Shown in pieces: positions 1-8,731 of a DNA stretch of 64,000 bases. How positions within the stretch are numbered: the first letter of the stretch is position 1; each line of letters begins with the position of its first letter. A model generated the notes under the pieces. The model ran no database searches. It was given only the letters and a program-made list of their open reading frames with translations, and was not told where the DNA came from. Both the position numbers and the translations under genes were made by a program. Origin of the DNA: Syntrophotalea carbinolica DSM 2380. Lineage in GTDB: Bacteria; Desulfobacterota; Desulfuromonadia; Desulfuromonadales; Syntrophotaleaceae. The stretch is from contig NC_007498.2 in NCBI RefSeq assembly GCF_000012885.1, forward strand, positions 1,488,001 to 1,552,000, written 5' to 3'.

Positions 1-777
1 GATACCCGCGACGTTATCAAGACCTTTATGCAAAAACACAAGCTACCCGTCGGTCGCCTGCGCCTTTTGCATCAATCCAATCAAGGCCCCGCGGCTGCGC
101 GAAATCATGGTATTGCCAAGGCCAGGGGGGATTTCATCTGGTTCCTTGATTCCGATGACCGCCTGGCCCCCAATGCCCTTGAGCATCTGCGTCTGGCTGT
201 GGCTCAGCATCCTGACGGCGAGATGTTTTTCGGCGGTTACCGCTCGGTCGCGCAGTCCGGGGTGTCAACGGATAAACTTCCGGGAAATTTGAGTTCCGAC
301 CGGACGGAAAATTTTCGGCGGTTTCTGCGGAAAGATCTCAAAAGTCTCACCACCGGAGCCGTGGTCATTCGCAAGGCGGCTCTGGGGGAGCTTCGGTTTC
401 CCGAAGGTATTCATGTCAACGAGGATGTGGTCTTTTTCGGACAGATGATCGCTCGTTGCGATACGTTGGCGATTCCCCAGGTGCTGGTCGAAAAGATACG
501 TCATCCCGCCAGCTTGCGGGGAAATCTCGATCGTATCGAGGAAACCGGTCTACGTTCCGTCGATGCGCTGTTTGATCCCGCCCGGCTGACCCCCGAGCAA
601 ATGAAGCTGCGCTCCATGTATCGAGCCAACCGCTGCTTACGCCTGTTTCGTGCACACTACCTGGCTGGCAATCATGCCCGGGCCCGAGCCTATTATGCGC
701 AGGCACTGCAAACCTCCCCCCGCTGTTTGTTCAAGGGCTCGTATCTGTTGAAGTTTTTGCTGTGCCTGGGCAAATAA
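1..777 (+). CDS. Family 2 glycosyltransferase, 5' end outside window
   Basis: This is the C-terminal part of a GT-A fold, family 2 glycosyltransferase, probably adding a sugar to LPS core or O-antigen at the inner membrane. The frame is open from base 1, so the true start lies upstream; the ATG at 28 is internal. The motif [12 protein letters not shown] and the metal/nucleotide-sugar motif FLDSDD near residue 50 of the visible part are typical of GT2, and roughly 40-50 N-terminal residues with the first strand appear to be missing. A later EDVVF segment fits the acceptor-side acidic motif. The tail is rich in Arg, Tyr and Leu and has no membrane span. It lies upstream of LPS kinases and gmhA on the same strand, which supports an LPS role. 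Acceptor and donor cannot be read from the sequence. Confidence 0.85.
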   Translation, partial: DTRDVIKTFMQKHKLPVGRLRLLHQSNQGPAAARNHGIAKARGDFIWFLDSDDRLAPNALEHLRLAVAQHPDGEMFFGGYRSVAQSGVSTDKLPGNLSSDRTENFRRFLRKDLKSLTTGAVVIRKAALGELRFPEGIHVNEDVVFFGQMIARCDTLAIPQVLVEKIRHPASLRGNLDRIEETGLRSVDALFDPARLTPEQMKLRSMYRANRCLRLFRAHYLAGNHARARAYYAQALQTSPRCLFKGSYLLKFLLCLGK

Positions 778-962
778 AAGACACCATAACGATAAAATCA
801 CGGTTGTCAGAACGATTTTTTGCCCCTATGATAGCTTGTTTTTCCCGTACTGTTCGTGATGCGTTCATTTGCGGATGCTTTTTATTCGATCTTCAGTTGC
901 GCTTGAACCCCGTTGTCGGATAAAAGCTGGTGGCGTGTGGCGCCTGATTTAGCACGGGGTGA

Positions 963-2453
963 GTGGTATTCGCTGACCTTATGGCGGCAAGCTGCGATCG
1001 ATACCTCAAGTACATGAGCGGGATGCAAAGGTTGAGAGGAAAATCAGGTTCGATGTTATGTGCCAAAACACCACCAACAACTGTCTGGCTTTATCGATCC
1101 AGCCGTTCGGTCGCTGCCGATACCTGCGAGGTGGTATCTGTTGTTTCCCCGAGGGGACACCTGTTCCACCGAGTCGCGCGTCGCACACAGCGGTTTCTGC
1201 GACACCTTGAAAACTGCGGGTGTCCGGCCTGGGGTGTCGTGGGTGTCGGGGTGCAGAGTGCCGGGTGGTTATCCGAGCGCATTGTTTTTCAGACACGGTC
1301 TGTCGGCAAGGCACTCCCCCTGGAGGCCTATTGGAATGGTGCATACGGTGATTTGACTGCTGCCGATAAGCGCCGGTTTGTTCGGGTTCTGGGGCGCTTT
1401 CTGCATCGTCTGCACGATGCCGGCATTGCTTTTGATCACCGTCTCTGGGGTGAGTTGCTGGTTGATGCGCAAAGATCGGAGATCTCCTTTGGGCTTTATG
1501 GTCATCCGCCGGGCCGTTGGGGAAAAGCGTTATCCGATAGACAACGTATGGTTTCCCTGGCCTCTTTGTATGCTTCGGTTTTTGGTCGTGCCAGCCGATC
1601 CGAGAGGTGGCGACTCATTACGGCTTATCTCGGTCCTCAAGTCAGCCGGGCGCTGCGACGCAGATGGTTAAAAGGGCTGCAGGCCCGCTGTCTCAGGCAG
1701 GCCAGGCGTTTATGGTCCCGGCAGGCTCGGCGCTGTTTTGGCATCAATGACGATTTTGTCAGAGAAAACCGTCAGGGCTACGATGTTTATCGCCAGCGCG
1801 GCGCCGAAGCTGAGGCCGCTTTACGCGCTTTGCTGCCGGATCCCGATCAGGCTTTCGAAAATGCCGTGATCTATAAACCGGGCAGTCGTACGCATGCCGG
1901 GCATGTTGTGCTGGGTGGGCGTTCTTATTTTTTAAAACGCTACAATCGTCGCGGTCTGTTTTACAGTTTGGTCCGTTTCGGTCGTTTTTCCCGCGCCCGC
2001 CGCACCTGGCTGGTTACCTGGAAGGGAATCTTCCGGCATCTGCCTATGCCCCGGCCATTGCTTTGTCTGGAAGAGAAGTCCTTTGGCGTGGTTCGACGAT
2101 CCTGGATCCTGATGGATTTTTTTGAAGGGCATCAACGACTGTGGCATCTTCAAAACATCCCGGAAGCCAGGCTTGGCCACCATCTGTACCGGCTCGGTCA
2201 AATGGTCGGTAACATGCATGCATCGGGGTTTTCCCATGGGGATTTAAAATGGGATAACATTCTGATTAACCCGCAACAGCCGGCTCAGGTATCGTTGGTC
2301 GATTTTGACGGCAGTCGGGTTAACCGTTGGGTTCGTTCCCGGCGGGTGCTGAAGGATTTGCGTCGTTTTTCCCGTGATTTCAAACGCTCCCGGTTGCCGG
2401 ATGGTTTTCTGGATATTTTTATGCGTGGCTGGCATCGGCAGAGGTACTGGTGA
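963..2453 (+). CDS. LPS kinase-like protein with degenerate N-terminal kinase domain
   Basis: This 496-residue protein carries a WaaP/KdkA-type lipopolysaccharide kinase domain in its C-terminal half. There the N-lobe lysine motif YFLKRYN (around residue 322), the catalytic loop HGDLKWDNIL (His425, Asp427) and the metal motif VDFDG (Asp447) are all present. The N-terminal half resembles a second kinase C-lobe: a helix with LGRFLHRLHDAGI leads into FDHRLWGELLVD, where the expected HxD catalytic loop is broken, and then SFGLYG where the metal-binding Asp should be. I read this as a pseudokinase fused to an active kinase; the family usually has one domain of about 250 residues. The start is a GTG at 963 behind a weak GGGGTGA and is uncertain. 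It overlaps the next kinase gene and shares its YFxKRYN and SRAxR segments, so the two are probably paralogues. Confidence 0.75.
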   Translation: MVFADLMAASCDRYLKYMSGMQRLRGKSGSMLCAKTPPTTVWLYRSSRSVAADTCEVVSVVSPRGHLFHRVARRTQRFLRHLENCGCPAWGVVGVGVQSAGWLSERIVFQTRSVGKALPLEAYWNGAYGDLTAADKRRFVRVLGRFLHRLHDAGIAFDHRLWGELLVDAQRSEISFGLYGHPPGRWGKALSDRQRMVSLASLYASVFGRASRSERWRLITAYLGPQVSRALRRRWLKGLQARCLRQARRLWSRQARRCFGINDDFVRENRQGYDVYRQRGAEAEAALRALLPDPDQAFENAVIYKPGSRTHAGHVVLGGRSYFLKRYNRRGLFYSLVRFGRFSRARRTWLVTWKGIFRHLPMPRPLLCLEEKSFGVVRRSWILMDFFEGHQRLWHLQNIPEARLGHHLYRLGQMVGNMHASGFSHGDLKWDNILINPQQPAQVSLVDFDGSRVNRWVRSRRVLKDLRRFSRDFKRSRLPDGFLDIFMRGWHRQRYW

Positions 2454-3211
2454 TGGGTATACAGCCAACACGAAGGGAAACGCCAGCAGGGGTTGAATTC
2501 GAGCGCAGAGGGGTTTATCGCTGCTATTTTGCAAGGGGAACATTTCTTGGAGAGATAAAGGAGGCGCTGCTTCCCGATCCGGAGCGCCTGTTCCGTCTTG
2601 GCGAGAAGGTTTCTTCGGGGCGTTCCGGCAATCCCCGCGATCAGGTCAAAGTTGTTGTCGGGAGTAAACCGTATTTTGTAAAGCGTTACAATTGCCAGGG
2701 TACTTACTACCGCATCAAGAATATATTCAGGGCTTCCAGGGCTCTACGCTCGATTCGCGCCGGACAGCTTTTGCTGTCTATCGGAATTCCGACGCCGGCG
2801 CCGCTGGTGGGTTTGGAAGAACGCCACCTGGGGTTGTTGGGTCGAAGCTATCTGGTCTGCCCGTTTCTGGAAGGGTGTCGTTCGCTGCGCGATCTTTGGC
2901 CGGAACTGGATGATTCCAGGCGGCAGTATTTTTTAAGGGTGTTGGGCGGCATGATGGGACGGATGCACCGGGCTCATGTCATTCATGGAGATAGTAACTG
3001 GCGCAATATCCTCATCGGGAATGAACATACGTCCCACCCCCAGATCTGGCTTGTCGACCTGGACGGCGTGCGCCGTTATCGACGGCTTCCCGCAGAGCGG
3101 GCAGAGCGAGATATCGGGCATTTTCTGCGTGACTTGTCTCGTATTGGTGCGGACCGGGAGACCGTGCAACTGTTTCGCCGCCACTGGCAGCATGCACTGA
3201 ACAATTTATAA
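2450..3211 (+). CDS. LPS core kinase, WaaP/KdkA-like
   Basis: This single-domain kinase of about 253 residues probably phosphorylates a Kdo or heptose residue of LPS core at the cytoplasmic face of the inner membrane. It has the N-lobe lysine in YFVKRYN, the catalytic loop IHGDSNWRNILIG and the metal motif LVDLDGVRR, all expected for the WaaP/KdkA/RfaY group. The coding region overlaps the end of the upstream kinase gene: a GTG at 2450 and an ATG at 2453 both lie on its TGA, which implies translational coupling. It ends 11 bases before gmhA. Family membership is firm from motifs; the exact sugar phosphorylated is not known. Confidence 0.82.
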   Translation: MMGIQPTRRETPAGVEFERRGVYRCYFARGTFLGEIKEALLPDPERLFRLGEKVSSGRSGNPRDQVKVVVGSKPYFVKRYNCQGTYYRIKNIFRASRALRSIRAGQLLLSIGIPTPAPLVGLEERHLGLLGRSYLVCPFLEGCRSLRDLWPELDDSRRQYFLRVLGGMMGRMHRAHVIHGDSNWRNILIGNEHTSHPQIWLVDLDGVRRYRRLPAERAERDIGHFLRDLSRIGADRETVQLFRRHWQHALNNL

Positions 3212-3222
3212 GGGGTACTTTA

Positions 3223-3813
3223 ATGACGACAGTCGCTATACAAACATATTTTCAGGAATTGCGGGATGTGGTTGATCGGGTTGGCCGTGAAAAGGTCGAC
3301 CAGATTCGGCAGAGCGTTCAACTTTTGACGGCGTGCCTGCGTTGCGGCGGTAAGGTTCTGATCATGGGCAACGGCGGTTCCGCGGCGGATGCACAGCATT
3401 TTGCCGCGGAGCTTGTGGGTCGGTTTCTTATGGAACGCAAGGCTTTGCCCTCCATCGCTTTGACCACCGATACGTCCATTTTGACGGCGGTGGGCAACGA
3501 TTACGGGTTTGATGAGATTTTTAAACGCCAGATCGAAGCTCTTGCCGATCCTCGGGACGTGGTTATCGGTCTCAGTACCAGCGGGATGTCGAACAATGTA
3601 TTTCATGCTCTGACGGCGGCTAATCAGGTTGGCTGCAAAACCATCGGTCTGCTTGGGCGCGAAGGCGGCAGCATTGCATCCATCGTCGATGTCAACCTGA
3701 CGGTACCGGAGCATCATACCCCTTATATTCAGACAGCGCATGGGGCGGTATTGCACCTGTTTTGCGATCTGCTGGAAAAGGAATTGTTTACCCCGTCCGG
3801 GCAAACGGAGTAA
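3223..3813 (+). CDS. gmhA: Sedoheptulose-7-phosphate isomerase GmhA
   Basis: GmhA converts sedoheptulose 7-phosphate to D-glycero-D-manno-heptose 7-phosphate, the first committed step of ADP-heptose synthesis for LPS inner core, in the cytosol. The protein is 196 residues, as usual for the family. It shows the SIS-fold phosphate loop MGNGGSAADAQHFAAEL with the His and Glu that bind zinc in homologues, a second SIS loop GLSTSGMSNNV, and the C-terminal IQTAHGAVLH segment carrying the remaining Gln/His ligands. The ATG follows AGGGG at good spacing and lies just after the kinase gene, so they are likely co-transcribed. The next enzymes of the pathway, HldE and GmhB, are encoded 12 kb downstream. 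Confidence 0.95.
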   Translation: MTTVAIQTYFQELRDVVDRVGREKVDQIRQSVQLLTACLRCGGKVLIMGNGGSAADAQHFAAELVGRFLMERKALPSIALTTDTSILTAVGNDYGFDEIFKRQIEALADPRDVVIGLSTSGMSNNVFHALTAANQVGCKTIGLLGREGGSIASIVDVNLTVPEHHTPYIQTAHGAVLHLFCDLLEKELFTPSGQTE

Positions 3814-4013
3814 TATGTAAAGTTGTTACAGATACGCAAGGCCTGGTTTTGCAGCACTGCGATCCACGGCCGAAACGTTTTGTGAAATAGCCGGCTATTG
3901 CAGGGCAATGAATCGGCCCTTGATTTGTCCAAAGGGTAACGGAAACGCATTTTCCCGCAGTGTTGCGACAGCGTCTACGGCTCATGTCCGCCATCCTATA
4001 AGATTGAGATATC

Positions 4014-4727
4014 ATGGAAAAAATTTCTTTTGTCATACCTATTTACAACGAGGAAGGCAACATCGAGGAGCTGTTCAAAGAGCTGACCTGTGTGGCCGAC
4101 ATGCTCAAACATCCTTACGAGATATTGCTGGTGGACGATTGCAGCAGCGATGGCAGCCTGGGTATCATCAAGGTTCTGGCGGCTCGCCATAAGCAGGTTC
4201 GTTATCTTTCGTTCGAAAACAATTGTGGCCAGTCGGCGGCGCTATATGCGGGGTTTCAACATGCCGACGGAGATATCATCATTACGATGGATGCGGATCT
4301 TCAGAACGACCCGGCCGATATACCGACCCTTTTGCAGCATTTCGGCGAATACGATATGATCAACGGCTGGCGTGCCGACCGGCAGGACACCTTGTCCAAA
4401 AAAATTGGCAGCCGCATCGGCAATTTTGTGCGCAATCGTTTGACTTGGGAGACTATTCACGATACCGGTTGCTCCCTTAAAGTCATGCGTGCTTCCATGC
4501 TTAAAGAAATTCGCATTTTCCGTGGTCTGCACCGTTTTTTACCGACGCTTATGCGCCTGGAAGGTGCCAGGGTTCTGGAGGTTCCGGTGCATCATCGGGC
4601 AAGGGTGCACGGTGTTTCCAAGTACAATAATCTGCAGCGCGGCATCGAAGGGCTGTACGATGTCATTGCCGTGCGTTGGATGATCAAGCGCCATCTCAAG
4701 GTAAGGATCAAGGAATTCAATGATTAA
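4014..4727 (+). CDS. DPM1/ArnC-like GT2 polyprenyl-phosphate glycosyltransferase
   Basis: This 237-residue GT2 enzyme resembles dolichol-phosphate-mannose synthase and ArnC-type enzymes, which move a sugar from a nucleotide donor to a polyprenyl phosphate at the cytoplasmic face of the membrane. The opening FVIPIYNEEGNIEEL, the LLVDDCSSDGS strand, the metal motif MDADLQNDPADI and the later HRARVHGVSKYN segment are the diagnostic motifs. It lacks the two C-terminal membrane spans of full ArnC. It overlaps the next gene, a LAB_N membrane protein, which is followed by an ArnT-like transferase. This three-gene order suggests that the sugar it loads onto the lipid carrier is later put on lipid A or core by the third protein. 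Confidence 0.85.
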   Translation: MEKISFVIPIYNEEGNIEELFKELTCVADMLKHPYEILLVDDCSSDGSLGIIKVLAARHKQVRYLSFENNCGQSAALYAGFQHADGDIIITMDADLQNDPADIPTLLQHFGEYDMINGWRADRQDTLSKKIGSRIGNFVRNRLTWETIHDTGCSLKVMRASMLKEIRIFRGLHRFLPTLMRLEGARVLEVPVHHRARVHGVSKYNNLQRGIEGLYDVIAVRWMIKRHLKVRIKEFND

Positions 4728-5001
4728 AACTGAAACGGCTATCCTGGTTTTGGGCCTGGCAGGACAAGCCCTGTTTTCCATGCGGTTTATTATTCAATGG
4801 GTTTATTCGGAAAAACGTCGTCAGAGCGTGATTCCGACAGCGTTCTGGTATTTTAGCCTGGGTGGCAGTCTTCTGCTGTTGATTTATGCTCTTTTGCGGC
4901 GCGACCTGGTATTCACCCTTGGACAGTCGACAGGGTTTCTCATTTATGGTCGTAATCTTTATTTTATTCACAAGCAACGCAAGCAAAATGCCATGGCCTG
5001 A
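4720..5001 (+). CDS. LAB_N (lipid A biosynthesis N-terminal) domain membrane protein
   Basis: This 93-residue integral membrane protein consists almost entirely of the LAB_N domain, first named from the N-terminus of some LpxB proteins and often found as a stand-alone gene beside ArnC/ArnT-like pairs. Signature segments are GQALFSMRFIIQW near residues 14-26, VIPTAFWYFSLGGS, and GQSTGFLIYGRNLYFI near the end, giving about three membrane helices. The ATG at 4720 follows AAGGA and overlaps the upstream GT2 gene by 8 bases, so the two are probably coupled. Its biochemical role is not established. Context suggests help in making or flipping a lipid-linked sugar. Confidence 0.85.
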   Translation: MIKTETAILVLGLAGQALFSMRFIIQWVYSEKRRQSVIPTAFWYFSLGGSLLLLIYALLRRDLVFTLGQSTGFLIYGRNLYFIHKQRKQNAMA

Positions 5002-5044
5002 CTGCTGATTATGGCTTCACTTCTTTTTCCCTTCCTTTTCCGGT

Positions 5045-6577
5045 ATGCCCGGTCTTTTGGCTTCTATGATGAATTTTACTGATCCGCCCGGTGGCTTTTT
5101 GCAACCCGAGCCTGATTGTGACAAGTTGTTTCGGCTCTTTTTCTGGTTGGTTTTTGTTGGCTCTCTGCTGGTTTACGGGTGGGGGATCTGGTCCGTACCG
5201 CTGCTGACCCACAATGAGGCCAGGCGATTGGTGGTATTACGGGAGCTCCTGGCCAGTGGCGATTGGTTGATACCGACCAAAAATGGTCAGGTATATCTGC
5301 AAAAGCCGCCTTTGTTTACCTGGTTCGGTGCGGTTTTTGCCTTGCTTAGCGCTAGTACTGCCGAATGGGTTTTGCGGCTGCCCTCGGCGTTGAGTGGGTT
5401 CGGAGCTACCTGGCTTTTGTTTTATCGGCTGAAGCGCTATATTGGTCAATGGCCTGCGCTGTTTGGGGCCGCGGTTTTGGTGACCTCGTATTTTTTTTCC
5501 ACCAAGGCCCGTCTTGCCGAGATTAATATGCTGTTGACGGTGTGCGTGTTCGCGGCGATTGTGTGCCTTTACGAATACATCTGCGGTGGTGCCCGCAGAT
5601 ATCTGTCTCTGGTTTATGGCGCATTGGGGTTGGCTTTTTTGACCAAGGGCCCCGTGGCGCTATTGTTTTTTATTCCACCCGTGCTTATTTTTGGGCTGTT
5701 GGAAAAAGATCGCCGGACACTCAAGGCTCTCGTTTATTGGCCTGGATGGCTGGTATTCGGTCTCATAGCTTTTCCCTGGTATCTGTATGTCAATCTGTAT
5801 CTCGAAGGTACGCCCATGCTTTCGGTGATACGCAGTGAAGTTTCCGCCAAGGTCGTGGAGGTAGCGCATCAAGCTGAGCCGGCATACTATTATATTCGCC
5901 ATCTGCTGGGATCCTTTGCCCCATGGGTTCTACTGATTTTTTATCGTCCCATGCACGTTTTTCGGCGTATAGTTGCTTCAAAATCCGGACGTTTTTTCGG
6001 TCTGGCGGCGTTGGTACCGCTTTTGCTTTTTTCATTGTTCGACTATAAGCGGGACAAATACATCCTGCCTATCTATCCGGCTATGGCCGTATGTCTTGGC
6101 ATGGTGGCGGAGCACTGGCGCATGGCGATGGCGCAGCGTGGGCGAGCCTGGGTAGGTCGTGTAATGGTCGGGGGAACCGCCGTATTGATGCTGGTTTTGA
6201 TTGGCTATTTTGGTTATGTTGAGCCGCGGGCCGTTGCTTATCGTTTTGAATCGCTAAAACCTTTAGCCTCCAGGATCGACTCATTACGAGGCGATGTGCC
6301 GGTTTATTATCTGGGCGAAGAACCGATTCAGCTGATTTATTATTACGGGCGGCCTCTTCCGGAAATCACGGCCGATAAAGTTGCCCTGTGGCAGGAGCAA
6401 CAGCGTCCCTTTCTGGTGTTGGTGAGAAAGAAGCATATTAAAAAGGCTGACGGTTTGAGATTAGAGATTATCGATCAGATGCAACCTTACCTGTCAAAGC
6501 GCGGCGTCATGTACATTATGGGCAGTGCCGAGTTTATGCGTACCATGGCGGCTGGCGATGGCCACCACTTGTTGTGA
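5045..6577 (+). CDS. ArnT/PMT-like GT-C glycosyltransferase
   Basis: This polytopic membrane protein of about 510 residues resembles ArnT and the PMT family, which transfer sugar from undecaprenyl phosphate to lipid A or another acceptor on the periplasmic side. After a first membrane helix comes the periplasmic loop WSVPLLTHNEARRLVV, matching the family's acidic loop with catalytic/metal residues (DE or NE in homologues), followed by QKPPLFTWF. Many hydrophobic helices follow, then a soluble C-terminal part with the YYLGEEPIQLIYYYGR segment. The start is uncertain: ATG at 5045, 5066 or 5069, none with a strong ribosome site. It is third in the GT2/LAB_N/ArnT-like cassette. Donor sugar is unknown; the two upstream genes probably make it. 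Confidence 0.82.
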   Translation: MPGLLASMMNFTDPPGGFLQPEPDCDKLFRLFFWLVFVGSLLVYGWGIWSVPLLTHNEARRLVVLRELLASGDWLIPTKNGQVYLQKPPLFTWFGAVFALLSASTAEWVLRLPSALSGFGATWLLFYRLKRYIGQWPALFGAAVLVTSYFFSTKARLAEINMLLTVCVFAAIVCLYEYICGGARRYLSLVYGALGLAFLTKGPVALLFFIPPVLIFGLLEKDRRTLKALVYWPGWLVFGLIAFPWYLYVNLYLEGTPMLSVIRSEVSAKVVEVAHQAEPAYYYIRHLLGSFAPWVLLIFYRPMHVFRRIVASKSGRFFGLAALVPLLLFSLFDYKRDKYILPIYPAMAVCLGMVAEHWRMAMAQRGRAWVGRVMVGGTAVLMLVLIGYFGYVEPRAVAYRFESLKPLASRIDSLRGDVPVYYLGEEPIQLIYYYGRPLPEITADKVALWQEQQRPFLVLVRKKHIKKADGLRLEIIDQMQPYLSKRGVMYIMGSAEFMRTMAAGDGHHLL

Positions 6578-6760
6578 AGAATCGTTATGGCTTTAACGGT
6601 TCGCGAATGGGCCAATCTCAGCATGGTTATCGGTGCCTTTTTACCTTCAACCGGATAGATCGGATTTTGGCTTGTTCAGTCGCAAAACAAATCAAATCGT
6701 TTTTTGTTGCCCTGAGTAATGATCACGGTGATTTTTTAATAAGAATATAGGAAGCCGTTC

Positions 6761-7912
6761 ATGGATATAGGATTCGCTACTTTTCAGTATTATCCCTTTG
6801 GGGGGTTAGAGAAAAGTATGCACAACATTGCCCGGGAGGTTTTGAGGCGTGGGCATAAGCTCACGTTTTATTGCCATTCCTGGGAGGGGCCTCATCTTTC
6901 GGGTGCCAAGATTGAAATAATTCCCGCCAAAGGCTGGACCAATCACGGAAAGATGCTTTCGTTTGTTCGGAAGTTTCAGAAAACAGTTCATAAATGTGAA
7001 CATGATCTGGTTGTGGGATTTAAGCGGATGCCCGGGCTCGATCTTTACTATAATGGGGATGTCTGTTACCAACATGAAGTCGGTTTAAAATACATCCCAT
7101 TGCTCAAGCTTGCTCCTCGTTACAAAATTCTGTCTTCCTTTGAAAAAGCGGTTTTTTCCAAGGAAGCGTCCACGCATATCATGTATATTGCGGAACGTGA
7201 AAAACGTATCTTTCAGTCCTGCTACGAGACACCCGAGCAGCGATTTCATCCATTGCCGGCAGGAATCGATAAAAAGTCTATTCGGGATGCTAGTTCGTCC
7301 GGCCAGCGCACCAGAACGCGTTCCGCTCTGGGGGTGTCCGGGGATTCTTTGGTACTGTTGATGATCGGATCCGATTTTCAACGTAAAGGGGTGGATCGTT
7401 CCATGCGTGCGCTGGCCGCACTGCCTGCAGACTTGCGCCAGAATACGCAGCTCTGGGTGGTGGGAAAGGGCGACGCGCGCCCCTTTGCCAAAATGGGGGC
7501 AGAGTTGGGTATTGCTGACCAGGTTGTCTTTTTGGGGCCTCGCGACGATGTTCCCCACTTGCTTGCCGCTGCCGATATTTTGTTGCATCCCGCTCTGAGC
7601 GAAACTGCCGGCAACGCCATTCTTGAAGGTTTGGTCGCCGGCATTCCGGTCGTTGTCAGTGAAAGTGCCGGATTTAGTGTGCATGTTGCCAGGGCGGATG
7701 GGGGCTTGGTCGTATCCGACATACCTTGGCATCAACATTTGCTGGATAAGGCACTTTTGCGACTCGCAAGCGATCAGGAGTTCAGGAAACAACTCGGCCA
7801 AAATGGTTGGTATTATGCCGATATCACGGATCTTTACGGCCGCCCGCGGGTGGCCTGCGATATCATTGAGAAACTCGTCAAGGAAAAAGTGCATGCAGAT
7901 CTGGCTTGCTGA
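6761..7912 (+). CDS. waaG: LPS core glycosyltransferase WaaG-like (GT4)
   Basis: This 383-residue GT-B fold enzyme of family GT4 resembles WaaG (RfaG), which adds the first hexose to heptose II of the LPS core. The N-terminal FATFQYYPFGGLEKSMHNIA loop region and the C-terminal SETAGNAILEGLVAGIPVVV block (the EX7E motif of GT4) are both visible, as is the GSDFQRKGVDRS phosphate-binding region. The ATG follows AGGAA. Its end overlaps the predicted waaP start by 20 bases, and waaG followed by waaP is a familiar LPS-core arrangement, which strengthens the call. The sugar specificity, glucose in enteric bacteria, is not provable here. Confidence 0.85.
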   Translation: MDIGFATFQYYPFGGLEKSMHNIAREVLRRGHKLTFYCHSWEGPHLSGAKIEIIPAKGWTNHGKMLSFVRKFQKTVHKCEHDLVVGFKRMPGLDLYYNGDVCYQHEVGLKYIPLLKLAPRYKILSSFEKAVFSKEASTHIMYIAEREKRIFQSCYETPEQRFHPLPAGIDKKSIRDASSSGQRTRTRSALGVSGDSLVLLMIGSDFQRKGVDRSMRALAALPADLRQNTQLWVVGKGDARPFAKMGAELGIADQVVFLGPRDDVPHLLAAADILLHPALSETAGNAILEGLVAGIPVVVSESAGFSVHVARADGGLVVSDIPWHQHLLDKALLRLASDQEFRKQLGQNGWYYADITDLYGRPRVACDIIEKLVKEKVHADLAC

Positions 7913-8729
7913 TGAATTGCGGCATATGGCGCCACAGGGCCCCAAAGCGACCTTTGATTGGGTTATGGGGCTGGCGGGAGAGAGTGTTCGTCGGATCGAG
8001 CGGCGTCACACGTTTCGGGTCGAACTTGGGGGACGGGACTATTTTGTCAAACAACATTACGGATTGACCTGGGCCGATATCGTCGGAGAAGTCATACGTT
8101 TGCGGCGTCCGGTTTTGGGCGCTGGCAACGAATATCGTATGACTGCGTTGCTCAACTGTATCGGTATCGACACCGCGCAACTCGTTGCCTTCGGGGTTGA
8201 TGGTCGCTGGCCTACGACACAGCGCTCCTTTATCATTACCCGTGCCCTGCCTCAGAGTTGTACTCTGAACGAACTGTGCATGCAGTGGAAACAACAACCG
8301 TCGGCAAAACTGAAAAGACAATTGATACGTGCGGTGGGTGAGATCGTGGCAAAGATGCACGGTGCCGGGATAAATCATAGGGATCTTTATGTTAATCATT
8401 TCCGCTTGCCTCTAAACTGGCTGGAAAATCCCATCGGCGAACCTCCCTTGTTTCTAATGGATCTGCATCGGGCTCAAGAGCATACAGTTCTATCATACCG
8501 GTGGCGGGTGAAGGATCTGGCTGCTTTGTTGTTTTCGGTTCTGGGTAAACCGTTATCGAAGCGTGACCACCTGCGTTTTTTACAAACCTATTTCGGTGAA
8601 CGGTCTTTGTCACGTATATTTGAGGCAAATGGGGGCTTGTTTCGTGCGATTACTGAAAAAGCCGAGGCCATACTGCATCAGCAGGAAAGACGCATCAAAC
8701 GAAAATCAGCTGCCAATAGGGATGAATAG
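7893..8729 (+). CDS. waaP: LPS core heptose(I) kinase WaaP-like
   Basis: WaaP phosphorylates heptose I of the LPS inner core. The 278-residue protein carries FRVELGGRDYFVKQHYG (N-lobe lysine), ITRALPQSCTLNEL, the catalytic loop INHRDLYVNHFRL and LFLMDLHRAQ (metal-binding Asp), all close to WaaP. A longer reading frame runs back to 7623 but lies inside waaG. I chose ATG 7893 because AAGGA sits about 8 bases upstream, the length matches the family (about 265), and family similarity starts just after it. The gene overlaps waaG by 20 bases. This is the third kinase of this type in the window and the one closest to canonical WaaP. Confidence 0.88.
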   Translation: MQIWLADELRHMAPQGPKATFDWVMGLAGESVRRIERRHTFRVELGGRDYFVKQHYGLTWADIVGEVIRLRRPVLGAGNEYRMTALLNCIGIDTAQLVAFGVDGRWPTTQRSFIITRALPQSCTLNELCMQWKQQPSAKLKRQLIRAVGEIVAKMHGAGINHRDLYVNHFRLPLNWLENPIGEPPLFLMDLHRAQEHTVLSYRWRVKDLAALLFSVLGKPLSKRDHLRFLQTYFGERSLSRIFEANGGLFRAITEKAEAILHQQERRIKRKSAANRDE

Positions 8730-8731
8730 TT

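Noticed and set aside
1060-1356. Alternative frame suggesting a frameshift in the fused kinase gene
   Set aside because: The overlapping frame has no kinase-like pattern, whereas the 963 frame reads sensible helix patterns through the region.
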